Positions 9,028 to 17,464 of a stretch of 64,000 nucleotides of DNA are shown in pieces; within the stretch, counting starts at the first letter, position 1; every line of letters begins with the position of its first letter. Origin of the DNA: Bacillota bacterium (GTDB lineage Bacteria > Bacillota > Clostridia > Lachnospirales > Lachnospiraceae); contig JAEZGY010000020.1 of the NCBI GenBank assembly GCA_023416695.1, forward strand, positions 3,110 through 67,109, written 5' to 3'. The notes under the pieces are model-generated. The model ran no database searches and was not told the origin of the DNA. It saw only the letters and a program-made list of their open reading frames with translations. The position numbers were made by a program, and so were the translations under genes.

Positions 9028-9067
9028 GTTAGTGTATTAAACCAACCATACAGAACTTACTTTAAAG

Positions 9068-9110
9068 GAATGAACGAAAGGTGTAGATTCCTTTCGTTCA
9101 TTCACTTTTT
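9068..9110 (+). terminator. Terminator between livK and livH
   Basis: A perfect 14-bp stem (9068-9081 with 9090-9103), an 8-nt loop and ACTTTTT. Read-through here would set the livK to livHMGF ratio. Confidence 0.88.
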
Positions 9111-9264
9111 ATTACGGAATCATTATTTTTAGTGATTGCTGTAATTAGTACATATTAAATTATTTTCCTTGACCTAACATAAATAACAATTGTAACGTGT
9201 CCTAATTATAGCAATCATATGCTATATTCGCGGTTGCATTTAAATTAGCAAAAGAGGTGTGTTT

Positions 9265-10149
9265 ATGCAAAATGTATTTGAAAATATCATTAATGGGTTA
9301 ACCTCAGGTAGCTTATATGCGTTGATTGCTTTAGGTTATACTATGGTATATGGTATTGCTAAGATGATAAACTTTGCACATGGAGATATTATCATGGTAG
9401 GTGCTTACACAGTATTTGTCTGTGCTGAGCTTAATGATCTACCTATTTGGTTAACTGTAATCCTAGCAATCGTAGTCTGTGCAGCCTTGGGCGTCTTTAT
9501 TGAGAAGGTGGCATATAAACCATTACGCAAGGCCCCTACTCTTGCAGTATTAATTACTGCAATTGGTGTCAGTTATTTCTTACAGAATTTGTGTCAGACG
9601 ATTCCAGCCTTTGGAGCAAATCCAAGAATAGTTTCTTCTTTAATTCCAGATGGGGGAATCAAGGTGACTGGAATTTTAATCTCCTATACTACGCTTATCA
9701 CCATTATTCTTACTATTGTGATAATGATTGTACTTAATCTATTTATTAAGAAGACCAGACTAGGTAGTGCGATGCGTGCCGTATCGGAAGATAAGGGTGC
9801 TGCTACTCTAATGGGTATTAATACCAATGCTATCATTTCTCTAACCTTTGCTATTGGTTCTGCTCTTGCTGCAGTTGCTGGAATCCTTTATGTATGTCAG
9901 TATGGTACCATTCAGCCTACTATGGGTGCTCTTCCAGGTATTAAAGCCTTTGTTGCAGCTGTAATTGGAGGAATCGGTAGTGTTCCAGGTGCTATGATTG
10001 GTGGTATCATGTTAGGATTATTAGAGTCTATGACCAAAGCGTATATTAGTACAACTCTGTTAGATGCTATTGTATTTGGTATTTTGATTTTAGTATTACT
10101 GTTTATGCCTACCGGAATACTTGGATCCAAGAAAACAGAGAAAGTGTAG
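9265..10149 (+). CDS. livH: Branched-chain amino acid ABC transporter permease LivH
   Basis: A 294-residue multi-pass inner-membrane permease of the LivH family. It opens with IINGLTSGSLYALIALGYTM and carries the conserved NFAHGDI motif and a C-terminal GGIGSVPGAMIGG loop that contacts the ATPase. It pairs with LivM to form the channel. The ATG at 9265 is preferred over the GTG at 9259 because AGAGG lies 7 bp before the ATG. It leads the livHMGF block. Confidence 0.93.
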   Translation: MQNVFENIINGLTSGSLYALIALGYTMVYGIAKMINFAHGDIIMVGAYTVFVCAELNDLPIWLTVILAIVVCAALGVFIEKVAYKPLRKAPTLAVLITAIGVSYFLQNLCQTIPAFGANPRIVSSLIPDGGIKVTGILISYTTLITIILTIVIMIVLNLFIKKTRLGSAMRAVSEDKGAATLMGINTNAIISLTFAIGSALAAVAGILYVCQYGTIQPTMGALPGIKAFVAAVIGGIGSVPGAMIGGIMLGLLESMTKAYISTTLLDAIVFGILILVLLFMPTGILGSKKTEKV

Positions 10150-10159
10150 GTGGAAGAAC

Positions 10160-11164
10160 ATGGATGCTAATATTTTTAAGAAGAACAAACAACTCTTAAT
10201 TAAGAGTATTATTAAAAATCTAGTTATGTCAGTTGTGATTGGGGTACTCCTTGTACTTCTTGTAAACATGAAGGTGTTAAACCGTCAGTACATAAATTTA
10301 TTACCACAGCTTGGTTATTATGTTATTCTAGCAGTATCTCTTAATCTTGTTTGTGGATTTTTGGGAGAACTTACCTTAGGTCATGCAGCTTTTATGTCTT
10401 GTGGAGCTTATATTGGTTCCTTAATTACACTACATGTTGACCTAGGCTGGTTTCCATCAATTATGCTTGCAATGTTAGTAGGTGGTATCTGCGCAGCAAT
10501 TGTAAGCTTTTTCTTCCGTATGGCTGTGATACGCTTAAGTGGAGATTATCTTGCTATTGTTACCCTTGCCTTAGGTGAGATTATTAAATCTATCTTTAAC
10601 TCCTTGAATGACCTAACTGGTGGGCCACAGGGACTAAAAAATAGTACTTACTATACCAATAAGGAACACTATTTGTTTATTTATATCATTGTAGTAATTT
10701 GTGTTATACTAATGTCTAGTCTTATTAAGACAAGATTAGGTAGAGCAATCCGTTCTGTAAGAGACAATGAGATTGCTGCAGAGGCAACTGGTATTCCAGT
10801 GAATAAGATTAAGGTGCTTACCTTTGTGATTTCAGCATTTTTTGCAGGTATAGCAGGCGTAATCTATGCTCATAACTTAAATATTATTAAGCCAAGCTAT
10901 TTTGATTATAACATGTCTATTAACATCCTATTGTTTGCTGTATTAGGTGGCTTAGGTAGTATCAAAGGCTCTATTATCGCCGTTGTGGTAATTGTATTAT
11001 TACCAGAGATGCTTCGCGTGATTGGAGATTACCGTATGCTTATCTATTCTGTCGCATTAATCTCAATCATGATATTCAACCATTCAGGCCTAAAAAAGCG
11101 TATTATGGAAAGTGGTAAATTACCAAGCTTCTCCAAAAACAAAGCAAAAAAGGAGGAGGCATAA
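10160..11164 (+). CDS. livM: Branched-chain amino acid ABC transporter permease LivM
   Basis: A 334-residue multi-pass permease. Family signatures include LNLVCGFLGELTLGHAAF and a GGLGSIKGSIIA coupling loop near the C-terminus. I chose the ATG at 10160, which has AGGTGG 6 bp upstream. An upstream in-frame start would overlap livH. Only 10 bp separates it from livH and 2 bp from livG, so translation is probably coupled. Confidence 0.93.
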   Translation: MDANIFKKNKQLLIKSIIKNLVMSVVIGVLLVLLVNMKVLNRQYINLLPQLGYYVILAVSLNLVCGFLGELTLGHAAFMSCGAYIGSLITLHVDLGWFPSIMLAMLVGGICAAIVSFFFRMAVIRLSGDYLAIVTLALGEIIKSIFNSLNDLTGGPQGLKNSTYYTNKEHYLFIYIIVVICVILMSSLIKTRLGRAIRSVRDNEIAAEATGIPVNKIKVLTFVISAFFAGIAGVIYAHNLNIIKPSYFDYNMSINILLFAVLGGLGSIKGSIIAVVVIVLLPEMLRVIGDYRMLIYSVALISIMIFNHSGLKKRIMESGKLPSFSKNKAKKEEA

Positions 11165-11166
11165 AT

Positions 11167-11922
11167 ATGGCATTATTAGAAGTAAAGAATTTAGGTATCT
11201 CCTTTGGTGGTTTAAGGGCAGTTGATAATTTTAATGTAACCATTGAGAAAGGGCAGTTATATGGCCTTATTGGTCCTAATGGGGCTGGTAAGACGACTAT
11301 TTTTAATCTCCTTACTGGTGTATATCAACCAACAGATGGTTCTATTCAACTAGATGGTAAAAGTATCGTTGGTATGGATCCCCATATAATTTGCCAGAAT
11401 GGTATTGCTCGAACCTTTCAAAATATTCGTCTTTTTAATAAAATGACTGTGCTAGATAACGTAAAAGTTGGCTTTTATAATAATCATCCCTATAATATGT
11501 TTGCTGGTATTCTTAAATTTCCTGTATTAAAAAAGGAAGCAGCTATGGATACCAAAGCTATGGAGATTTTAAAGGTATTTGGCTTAGATGAGTATGCAGA
11601 TGTATTAGCTAGTAATCTTCCTTACGGTAAACAGAGAAAATTAGAAATTGCAAGAGCCTTGGCTACAGAGCCAAAACTGTTACTATTAGATGAACCTGCT
11701 GCAGGTATGAATCCAAATGAAACACAAGAGCTTATGGAGACCATACGTTTAGTTCGTGATAAATTTGAAGTAACAATTCTGCTTATTGAACATGACATGA
11801 GTTTAGTGTCTGGAATTTGCCAGCAGATTACGGTACTTAACTTTGGTACGGTACTTGCTTCAGGCAAGCCAGAGTTTGTATTAAATGATCCTGCAGTTGT
11901 TACTGCATATTTAGGAGAATAG
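11167..11922 (+). CDS. livG: Branched-chain amino acid ABC transporter ATPase LivG
   Basis: A 251-residue ATPase with Walker A GPNGAGKTT, the LivG-type signature LPYGKQRKLEIARAL in place of LSGGQ, Walker B LLLLDEPAAG and the switch His in IEHDMS. It energises LivHM at the cytoplasmic face together with LivF. It lies within the operon, 2 bp after livM and 9 bp before livF, with an AGGAGG-type site ahead of it. Confidence 0.94.
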   Translation: MALLEVKNLGISFGGLRAVDNFNVTIEKGQLYGLIGPNGAGKTTIFNLLTGVYQPTDGSIQLDGKSIVGMDPHIICQNGIARTFQNIRLFNKMTVLDNVKVGFYNNHPYNMFAGILKFPVLKKEAAMDTKAMEILKVFGLDEYADVLASNLPYGKQRKLEIARALATEPKLLLLDEPAAGMNPNETQELMETIRLVRDKFEVTILLIEHDMSLVSGICQQITVLNFGTVLASGKPEFVLNDPAVVTAYLGE

Positions 11923-11931
11923 GAGGTTGCC

Positions 11932-12642
11932 ATGAGTTTATTGACTGTAAAAGATCTAGAAGTTTATTACGGAGTAATTCAGGCAATTAAAGGAATATCC
12001 TTTGAGGTAAATGAAGGTGAGGTTATTGCCTTAATTGGTGCCAATGGTGCAGGCAAGACTACAACATTACATACTATTACGGGATTAGTTAATGCCAAAA
12101 AAGGATCAGTTCTTTATGATGGTAAGGAATTGACTAAAATACCAGCTCACAAAATCGTTTCTATGGGAATGGCACACGTTCCAGAAGGCAGACGAATTTT
12201 TGCTGAATTGACAGTATTAGAGAATCTTCGTATGGGTGCTTTTACAAGAACTAATCAAAAAGAAATTGAAGAAAGTCTTGAGATGGTTTATAAGAGATTC
12301 CCTCGTTTAGAAGAAAGGAAAAATCAGATAGGTGGAACCTTAAGTGGTGGTGAACAGCAGATGCTTGCTATTGGGCGAGCATTAATGTCCAAGCCTAAAA
12401 TTATATTGATGGACGAACCATCCATGGGCCTTTCCCCTATTTTTGTTAGTGAGATTTTTAATATTATTCAAGAAATTAGCGCGAGTGGAACTACTGTATT
12501 ACTAGTAGAGCAAAATGCAAAGAAAGCATTAGAGATTGCTAATCGTGCTTATGTACTAGAAACTGGTAAGATTGTGCTTTCTGGTGATGCCAAAGAGATG
12601 ATGGATAATGCTTCAGTGAAAAAAGCATATTTGGGAGAATAG
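11932..12642 (+). CDS. livF: Branched-chain amino acid ABC transporter ATPase LivF
   Basis: A 236-residue ATPase with Walker A GANGAGKTT, signature LSGGEQQM, Walker B IILMDEPSMGL and the switch-region VEQNAKKAL typical of LivF (Q instead of H). It forms the second nucleotide-binding subunit with LivG. It follows livG by 9 bp, and the cytidylate kinase-like gene follows 11 bp later. Confidence 0.94.
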   Translation: MSLLTVKDLEVYYGVIQAIKGISFEVNEGEVIALIGANGAGKTTTLHTITGLVNAKKGSVLYDGKELTKIPAHKIVSMGMAHVPEGRRIFAELTVLENLRMGAFTRTNQKEIEESLEMVYKRFPRLEERKNQIGGTLSGGEQQMLAIGRALMSKPKIILMDEPSMGLSPIFVSEIFNIIQEISASGTTVLLVEQNAKKALEIANRAYVLETGKIVLSGDAKEMMDNASVKKAYLGE

Positions 12643-12653
12643 GAGGCGTAACT

Positions 12654-13274
12654 ATGCAGAATTATGTAATTACTATTACCCGAGGCTATGGAAGTGGCGG
12701 ACGTACAATTGGACAGATGCTTGCAAAGGAATTAGGAATTGGTTATTACGATAGAGAGTTGCTTCGTTTGGCATCCGATGAAAGTGGAATTAATGAACAA
12801 TTATTTGCCAAAGCAGATGAACAGGTGAAGAACAGTTTACTTTACAAAATAGTAAAGAAAACCTATAGAGGAGAGTTAATCCCACCAGATAGTGAAGATT
12901 TTATCTCCAATGATAATTTATTTAATTACCAAGCAAAGGTAATTCGTGAGTTAGCTGAAAGTGAGTCCTGTGTCATTGTAGGACGGTGTGCTGATTACAT
13001 CCTTAAGGATATGGATAATGTTATTCGAGTATTCGTTCATGCCCCTCTTACTGCTTGTATTGATCGTTTAGAGGAAATGTATGGAGAGGACCGTAAAGAC
13101 CTAGAGAAGAAGATAATTTCTATTGATAAGAGAAGAGCAGCTTATTATGAGTATTTTACAGGTACTCATTGGAACAATGCAGAGAATTATGATCTGTGTG
13201 TGAATACCAGCTCTTTAAGCTTTGAAAAGGGTGTAGAAGTTATTAAGTCTTATCTAGATATTAAGATGAAATAA
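12654..13274 (+). CDS. Cytidylate kinase-like family protein
   Basis: A 206-residue protein of the cytidylate kinase-like family. Its N-terminus TRGYGSGGRTIGQMLAKELG replaces the usual GxxGxGKST loop with GSGGRT, so the P-loop Lys is absent. It also contains YYDRELL, CVIVGRCADYIL and a Lys/Arg-rich lid (KKIISIDKRRAAYYEY). True Cmk is around 220 residues with a standard P-loop, so this is unlikely to be the housekeeping CMP kinase. It is the last gene of the liv operon (11 bp after livF, before a terminator), so it may be co-expressed with transport. A nucleotide or small-molecule kinase activity is possible but unproven. Confidence 0.75.
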   Translation: MQNYVITITRGYGSGGRTIGQMLAKELGIGYYDRELLRLASDESGINEQLFAKADEQVKNSLLYKIVKKTYRGELIPPDSEDFISNDNLFNYQAKVIRELAESESCVIVGRCADYILKDMDNVIRVFVHAPLTACIDRLEEMYGEDRKDLEKKIISIDKRRAAYYEYFTGTHWNNAENYDLCVNTSSLSFEKGVEVIKSYLDIKMK

Positions 13275-13290
13275 TACAAGACATGTTATT

Positions 13291-13330
13291 AAAGCATTAG
13301 GGCTAAGTTGTTTTGAGCCCTAGTGCTTTT
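13291..13330 (+). terminator. Terminator of the liv operon
   Basis: A 14-bp stem (13291-13304 with 13316-13329, one G-U pair) with an 11-nt loop, ending in CTTTTC. Confidence 0.82.
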
Positions 13331-13363
13331 CTGTACATATAGGCTGGTAGTTTATATTATATC

Positions 13364-13392
13364 TTGAAAACTATAATTGCAATGTGTATACT
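13364..13392 (+). promoter_or_regulatory. Sigma-A promoter of the aminotransferase gene, with a downstream dyad
   Basis: TTGAAA (13364-13369), a 17-bp spacer and TATACT (13387-13392), 64 bp before the start codon. Just downstream GTATATT (13402-13408) and AATATAC (13420-13426) form a dyad that could bind a repressor. Confidence 0.65.
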
Positions 13393-13455
13393 AGGAAAAA
13401 GGTATATTTTGGTACATAGAATATACACCGGTATACAAGGAAGGAAGGATAAAAG

Positions 13456-14643
13456 ATGATTGCTGAGAAGATGAGAGACCTTGTTGCGAATAGTAGCGTC
13501 ATTCGTGCGATGTTTGAAGAAGGGAAAAAGATGGCTAAAGAGTTTGGTGCGGAAAATGTGTATGACTTTAGTTTAGGTAACCCAAGTGTAGAGCCACCAA
13601 AAGAGGTAAAGCAGGCAATTATAGACGTCATTCAAAATGAAAATTCTATGGACGTTCATGGATATATGAATAACTCTGGATACGAAAATGTCCGTAAAGT
13701 CATTGCCCAGTCTTTAAATAAGAAATTTCAAACAAACTTTTCTGCGGACAACATCATTATGACAGTTGGTGCTGCAGGAGGCCTTAATGTTATATTAAAG
13801 ACTTTATTAAATCCAGGTGATGAAGTAGTTGTTTTTGCTCCATATTTTGGAGAATATAGAAACTATGTATCTAATTACGATGGGAAGTTAATCGCAGTTG
13901 CTCCTAATACCACTGATTTTCAACCTGATATTGAGGTATTTCGTTCTACTATTACAGCAAAGACCAAGGTTGTGATCGTCAATACACCGAATAATCCAAC
14001 TGGAGTAGTATATTCTGAGGAAACAATTAGAGCTATTGCAAAGGTTATGGAAGAAAAGGAGAATGAATTTGGTACTACGATTTATCTAGTAGCAGATGAA
14101 CCTTACCGTGAACTTGCCTATGATGGAGTAGAAGTACCTTATTTGACCAAGTATTACAACAATACCATTGTCGGTTATTCTTATAGTAAGTCACTTTCAC
14201 TTCCAGGGGAGCGTATTGGCTATCTTGTAATTCCTAATGAGGTGGATGACTATCAGGATGTCTTTGGTGCTGCTAATGTAGCCAATCGTATCTTAGGCTT
14301 TGTTAATGCCCCATCTTTGATTCAGAAGGTCGTGGCAAAGTGTATAGATGCTGAGGTTGATGTTGAAGCGTATAACCGTAATCGTGAACTTTTGTATAAC
14401 AGCTTAGTAAGTTACGGCTATTCTTGTGTAAAGCCACAGGGTGCCTTCTATCTCTTTGTTAAGAGTTTGGAGCCAGATGATACGGCATTTGTAAAAAGAG
14501 CAAAAAAGCATAATCTTCTTGTTGTTCCTGGTTCTTCCTTTGGTTGTCCTGGATATGTCAGAATGGCTTATTGCGTAGATTATGATATGATAAAACGTTC
14601 CCTAAGCGCTTTTGAGAAGCTAGCGAAGGAATACTTAGAGTAA
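13456..14643 (+). CDS. PLP-dependent class I/II aminotransferase
   Basis: A 395-residue fold-type I aminotransferase. It has FSLGNPSVEPP at the N-terminal substrate arm, NTPNNPTGVVY, the VADEPYRELAY aspartate region and SYSKSLSLPGERIGYL with the Schiff-base Lys. It resembles aspartate/aromatic aminotransferases, so it probably transfers an amino group to 2-oxoglutarate. The amino donor cannot be settled. It has its own promoter and is followed 53 bp later by a HisC-like aminotransferase, so the two may share a transcript. Confidence 0.88.
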   Translation: MIAEKMRDLVANSSVIRAMFEEGKKMAKEFGAENVYDFSLGNPSVEPPKEVKQAIIDVIQNENSMDVHGYMNNSGYENVRKVIAQSLNKKFQTNFSADNIIMTVGAAGGLNVILKTLLNPGDEVVVFAPYFGEYRNYVSNYDGKLIAVAPNTTDFQPDIEVFRSTITAKTKVVIVNTPNNPTGVVYSEETIRAIAKVMEEKENEFGTTIYLVADEPYRELAYDGVEVPYLTKYYNNTIVGYSYSKSLSLPGERIGYLVIPNEVDDYQDVFGAANVANRILGFVNAPSLIQKVVAKCIDAEVDVEAYNRNRELLYNSLVSYGYSCVKPQGAFYLFVKSLEPDDTAFVKRAKKHNLLVVPGSSFGCPGYVRMAYCVDYDMIKRSLSAFEKLAKEYLE

Positions 14644-14696
14644 TATAGCATAATCTTAGATTATGACATATTACAGTAAGAGAGAGGAATGATCAA

Positions 14697-15758
14697 ATGA
14701 AACCTTGGGAAGCCAATATACGTAAAGTGGAACCCTATGTTCCAGGGGAACAGCCAAACCTTCCAGATATGGTGAAACTTAATACCAATGAGAATCCTTA
14801 TCCACCTGCTCCTGGAGTGAAAGAGATTGTGGAAAATATGGATGTAGAGAAGCTTAGACTCTACCCAGATCCGTCTTGTGGTTCATTAGTTGATGTACTA
14901 GCAGACTTTTATGGATTAGAGAAGAATCAGGTGTTTGTAGGGGTAGGCTCCGACGATGTTCTTTCTACCGCTTTTATGACATTCTTTAATAGTAATAAGC
15001 CAATATTATTTCCAGACATCACATATTCCTTTTACGATGTTTGGGCCAATCTTCATAAAATTCCTTATGAGCAGATTCCACTTGATGAGAATTTTAGAAT
15101 CTGTAAAGAGGATTACTATAGGGAGAATGGAGGAGTTGTACTTGCAAATCCTAATGCACCTACCTCTATTTGCGAGCCTCTTTCCTTTATAGAAGATATT
15201 TTAAAACATAACCAGGACGTAATCGTCATAGTAGATGAGGCATACATAGACTTTGGTGGAGAATCTGCATTAAACCTCATTGATAAATATGAGAACCTTT
15301 TAGTGGTCCAAACCTTTAGTAAATCTCGTTCTATGGCGGGTATTCGTATTGGCTATTGTATGGGAAATGAGAGATTGATACAGGCGATTAATGACGTAAA
15401 GTATTCAATTAACTCTTACACAATGAATATGACTTCTCTTCTGGCTGGTGTTGAAGCGGTTAGAGACAAGAAGTATTTTTACAGTAATATTCATAGAATT
15501 GTTGCTACAAGGGAGAGGGCAAAAAAGGAGTTAGAGGATTTAGGGTTTATTATTGCTGATTCTAAAACAAATTTTTTATTTGCCACTCACCAAGTTTTGG
15601 ATTGTAAAGATTTATTTATGTGGTTAAGGGATCGACATATTTTTGTACGCTATTTTAATATGAAAAGAATTGATAATCACCTAAGAATTACAATAGGTAC
15701 CGATGAGGAGATGGACCGATTATTATGGGCCATAAAGGAGTATCAATCCCAACAATAG
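14697..15758 (+). CDS. hisC: Histidinol-phosphate aminotransferase-like enzyme
   Basis: A 353-residue PLP enzyme of the HisC family. It shows KLNTNENPYPPAPGVKE at the N-terminus, VVLANPNAPTSI, VIVDEAYIDF with the PLP-binding Asp, and TFSKSRSMAGIRIGY with the PLP Lys. HisC converts imidazole-acetol phosphate and glutamate to histidinol phosphate. Length fits the family (about 350). It lies outside any his operon; the hisA-like gene in this window is 29 kb away. A role in another phospho-amino-acid pathway (CobD-like) is the main alternative. Confidence 0.75.
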   Translation: MKPWEANIRKVEPYVPGEQPNLPDMVKLNTNENPYPPAPGVKEIVENMDVEKLRLYPDPSCGSLVDVLADFYGLEKNQVFVGVGSDDVLSTAFMTFFNSNKPILFPDITYSFYDVWANLHKIPYEQIPLDENFRICKEDYYRENGGVVLANPNAPTSICEPLSFIEDILKHNQDVIVIVDEAYIDFGGESALNLIDKYENLLVVQTFSKSRSMAGIRIGYCMGNERLIQAINDVKYSINSYTMNMTSLLAGVEAVRDKKYFYSNIHRIVATRERAKKELEDLGFIIADSKTNFLFATHQVLDCKDLFMWLRDRHIFVRYFNMKRIDNHLRITIGTDEEMDRLLWAIKEYQSQQ

Positions 15759-15782
15759 GGATAATATAAGGGGGAACTTTAG

Positions 15783-16175
15783 GTGAAAATGTTAATTGCT
15801 GAGGATGATTTTACTAGTAGGACCTGTATTCTTCGTATGCTAGAGCAGTACGGAGAATGTGATATTACAGTAGATGGGAAGGAAGCCGTAGAGGCTGTGG
15901 CTATCGCTCTAGAGGATGAAGAGCCTTACGACTTAATTTGTCTAGATATTATGATGCCAGAGATGGATGGATATGAAGCTCTAAGGAAAATACGTAAGCT
16001 TGAAGAAGAATATGGATTGGTAGGAGAACAATGTGCAAAGATTATTATGACCACTGCCCTTACAGATAGTCGTAATGTACAGAAGGCATTTGAGCTTGGT
16101 TGTGTAGCCTATGCTGGAAAACCCATACATCCACAGAAATTAGAACATGAATTAAGAAAACTGTCTCTTATTTAA
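15783..16175 (+). CDS. Stand-alone CheY-like response regulator receiver
   Basis: A 130-residue single receiver domain. It has acidic pocket AEDD near residues 6-9, the phosphoacceptor Asp55 in CLDIMMPEMDG, Thr in IIMTTAL (about 90-91) and Lys113 in AGKPIHP. No output domain is present. The GTG at 15783 is preferred: AAGGGGG lies 9 bp upstream, while the ATG at 15789 would be about 14 bp away. No histidine kinase lies nearby, so its partner is unknown. Its stop codon sits in the loop of a terminator shared with the convergent gene. Confidence 0.85.
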   Translation: MKMLIAEDDFTSRTCILRMLEQYGECDITVDGKEAVEAVAIALEDEEPYDLICLDIMMPEMDGYEALRKIRKLEEEYGLVGEQCAKIIMTTALTDSRNVQKAFELGCVAYAGKPIHPQKLEHELRKLSLI

Positions 16176-16188
16176 GGAGACAGTTTTC
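16156..16188. terminator. Bidirectional terminator carrying both stop codons in its loop
   Basis: A perfect 12-bp stem (16156-16167 with 16177-16188) with a 9-nt loop, flanked by A and T runs so it works on both strands. The TAA of the receiver gene (16173-16175) and the TAA of the convergent ECF gene (16168-16170, minus) are both inside the loop. Confidence 0.88.
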
Positions 16189-16731
16189 TTCTATATGGGG
16201 TTTAGGTTGTGAGAAACTACGAATAGTAGGAATACGGTATAGAGCAGGAAACATAACAGTGGAAGTAATGATACCAAAGATATTCTGTACAAGATTGCTT
16301 GGAATATTAGCAACTGCCCCATAGCCAAGGCCCATAAAGTACATATCATAAAGAAGATAGCCGCTAGTAACGATAATGCCCCCACATATACCTCCAAGTA
16401 GTACAGAAAGAATTCGAACAATAGGGTCTTTTGTAATTTTGCTAAAGCTTTTAAAAATTAGCCAAGCAACAATAGCTACTGTAGCCTTAATAAGTAATGT
16501 AGGTATGCAGTATAACACGTGGCCAGTGAGTAAATCAGCGAACATAGAACCTAATCCTGCAGCAGCTGAACCATAAATAGGGCCAAGTAAAACACCAGAT
16601 AAGATGACTACACCGTCTCCAAGATGGGTATAACCTTTGATGGAAGGTATCTGCACAATAGTAGTGCAGATATAGCAAAGAGCAGCAAACATAGAGGCCA
16701 CAACAAGTTTAATTATTTTTTGTGATGTCAT
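16168..16731 (-). CDS. ECF transporter S component (riboflavin-type family)
   Basis: A 187-residue membrane protein with five or six hydrophobic helices. The core GYTHLGDGVVILSGVLLGP and GLGSMFADLL match the ECF-type S components of the YpaA-related family, which bind a vitamin and dock on a shared energising module (EcfA-A'-T) encoded elsewhere. An AAGGAGG site lies 8 bp before the ATG. The substrate is not evident, and no vitamin riboswitch was recognised in the upstream region. It is divergent from an Rrf2 regulator and overlaps the receiver gene by 8 bp at the 3' ends. Confidence 0.8.
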   Translation of the reverse strand: MTSQKIIKLVVASMFAALCYICTTIVQIPSIKGYTHLGDGVVILSGVLLGPIYGSAAAGLGSMFADLLTGHVLYCIPTLLIKATVAIVAWLIFKSFSKITKDPIVRILSVLLGGICGGIIVTSGYLLYDMYFMGLGYGAVANIPSNLVQNIFGIITSTVMFPALYRIPTIRSFSQPKPHIEENCLLK

Positions 16732-16881
16732 TGATATCCTCCTTAAAATAGATATATAGATTTGATTATGTAAATGTTTCTTTTATAGTACTCTAGATCT
16801 GGACTACTTAAAAGCTCCAGTTATTATATTTTTGATAGTGCCAGTTTAAGGGGATTAAGTACTAGCATTTTTTTATCTTAG

Positions 16882-16910
16882 AGGATATAATAAAAAAGTG
16901 AACTTGTCAA
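16882..16910 (-). promoter_or_regulatory. Sigma-A promoter of the ECF S-component gene
   Basis: On the minus strand a perfect TTGACA (16905-16910), a 17-bp spacer and TATCCT (16882-16887). A plus-strand TATAAT at 16886-16891 overlaps this -10 and may serve the divergent Rrf2 gene, although no -35 is seen for it. The leader on the ECF side is about 145 nt. Confidence 0.6.
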
Positions 16911-16958
16911 AAGGTAAGATGCTGTTGCATTGAAAAAAATGATAGGATGGGATTTGTT

Positions 16959-17405
16959 ATGAAGATATCGACCAAAGGAATCTATGCCATAGAAACGATG
17001 GCTGATCTTGCAATTTATTCTGCAGATAGTGTAGAGAGTATTAAAAACATAGCTACTAGAAGGCAGCTCTCGGAGAAATATCTGGAGCAAATTGTGTCAT
17101 CACTTCGCAAAAGTAAATTAATTATTAGTACAAGAGGTGCCAGTGGTGGATATCGATTAGCCAAGTCACCAGAATCCATTACTGTATTTGAGATTCTAGA
17201 GGCTGTGGAGAATAATATGACTTTTCTTAACTGTCTTGAGGACAATGCAGAATGTAGTATGTGTTCTGAAAAGTGTAGCACGCGTCCAGTGTGGAATACC
17301 ATGTGGATAAATATACTTGAAGTCTTAGAGGGTGTTACTTTAGCTGATATCGTTCAGAAAAGTAAGGAGATTCAAAAAAATAAGGCTTTAGAATATTATA
17401 TTTAG
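16959..17405 (+). CDS. Rrf2-family transcriptional regulator
   Basis: A 148-residue regulator. It has the winged-helix start MKISTKGIYAIETMADLA, the recognition segment RRQLSEKYLEQIVSSLRK, the wing GASGGYRLAKSPE, and a Cys cluster with four cysteines at LNCLEDNAECSMCSEKC. In IscR, NsrR and CymR relatives this region binds an Fe-S cluster or senses cysteine metabolism. I chose the ATG at 16959 because AGGATGG lies 8 bp upstream and MKIST is the family's usual start. The ATG at 16947 lies inside that ribosome site. Its target could be the divergent ECF gene, DUF368 downstream, or distant genes. Confidence 0.88.
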   Translation: MKISTKGIYAIETMADLAIYSADSVESIKNIATRRQLSEKYLEQIVSSLRKSKLIISTRGASGGYRLAKSPESITVFEILEAVENNMTFLNCLEDNAECSMCSEKCSTRPVWNTMWINILEVLEGVTLADIVQKSKEIQKNKALEYYI

Positions 17406-17464
17406 TATATGAGTAAAATGAGATATAAGGACAAAAGAGATTTAATTTACATGTGAGGAAAGAT

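Noticed and set aside
12654..13274. Housekeeping cytidylate kinase (cmk)
   Set aside because: It lacks the GxxGxGKS/T P-loop Lys and sits in a transport operon. It fits the cytidylate kinase-like family instead.
16732..16881. Vitamin riboswitch (FMN, TPP or similar) for the ECF gene
   Set aside because: None of the conserved elements of the known vitamin riboswitches are visible on the minus strand.
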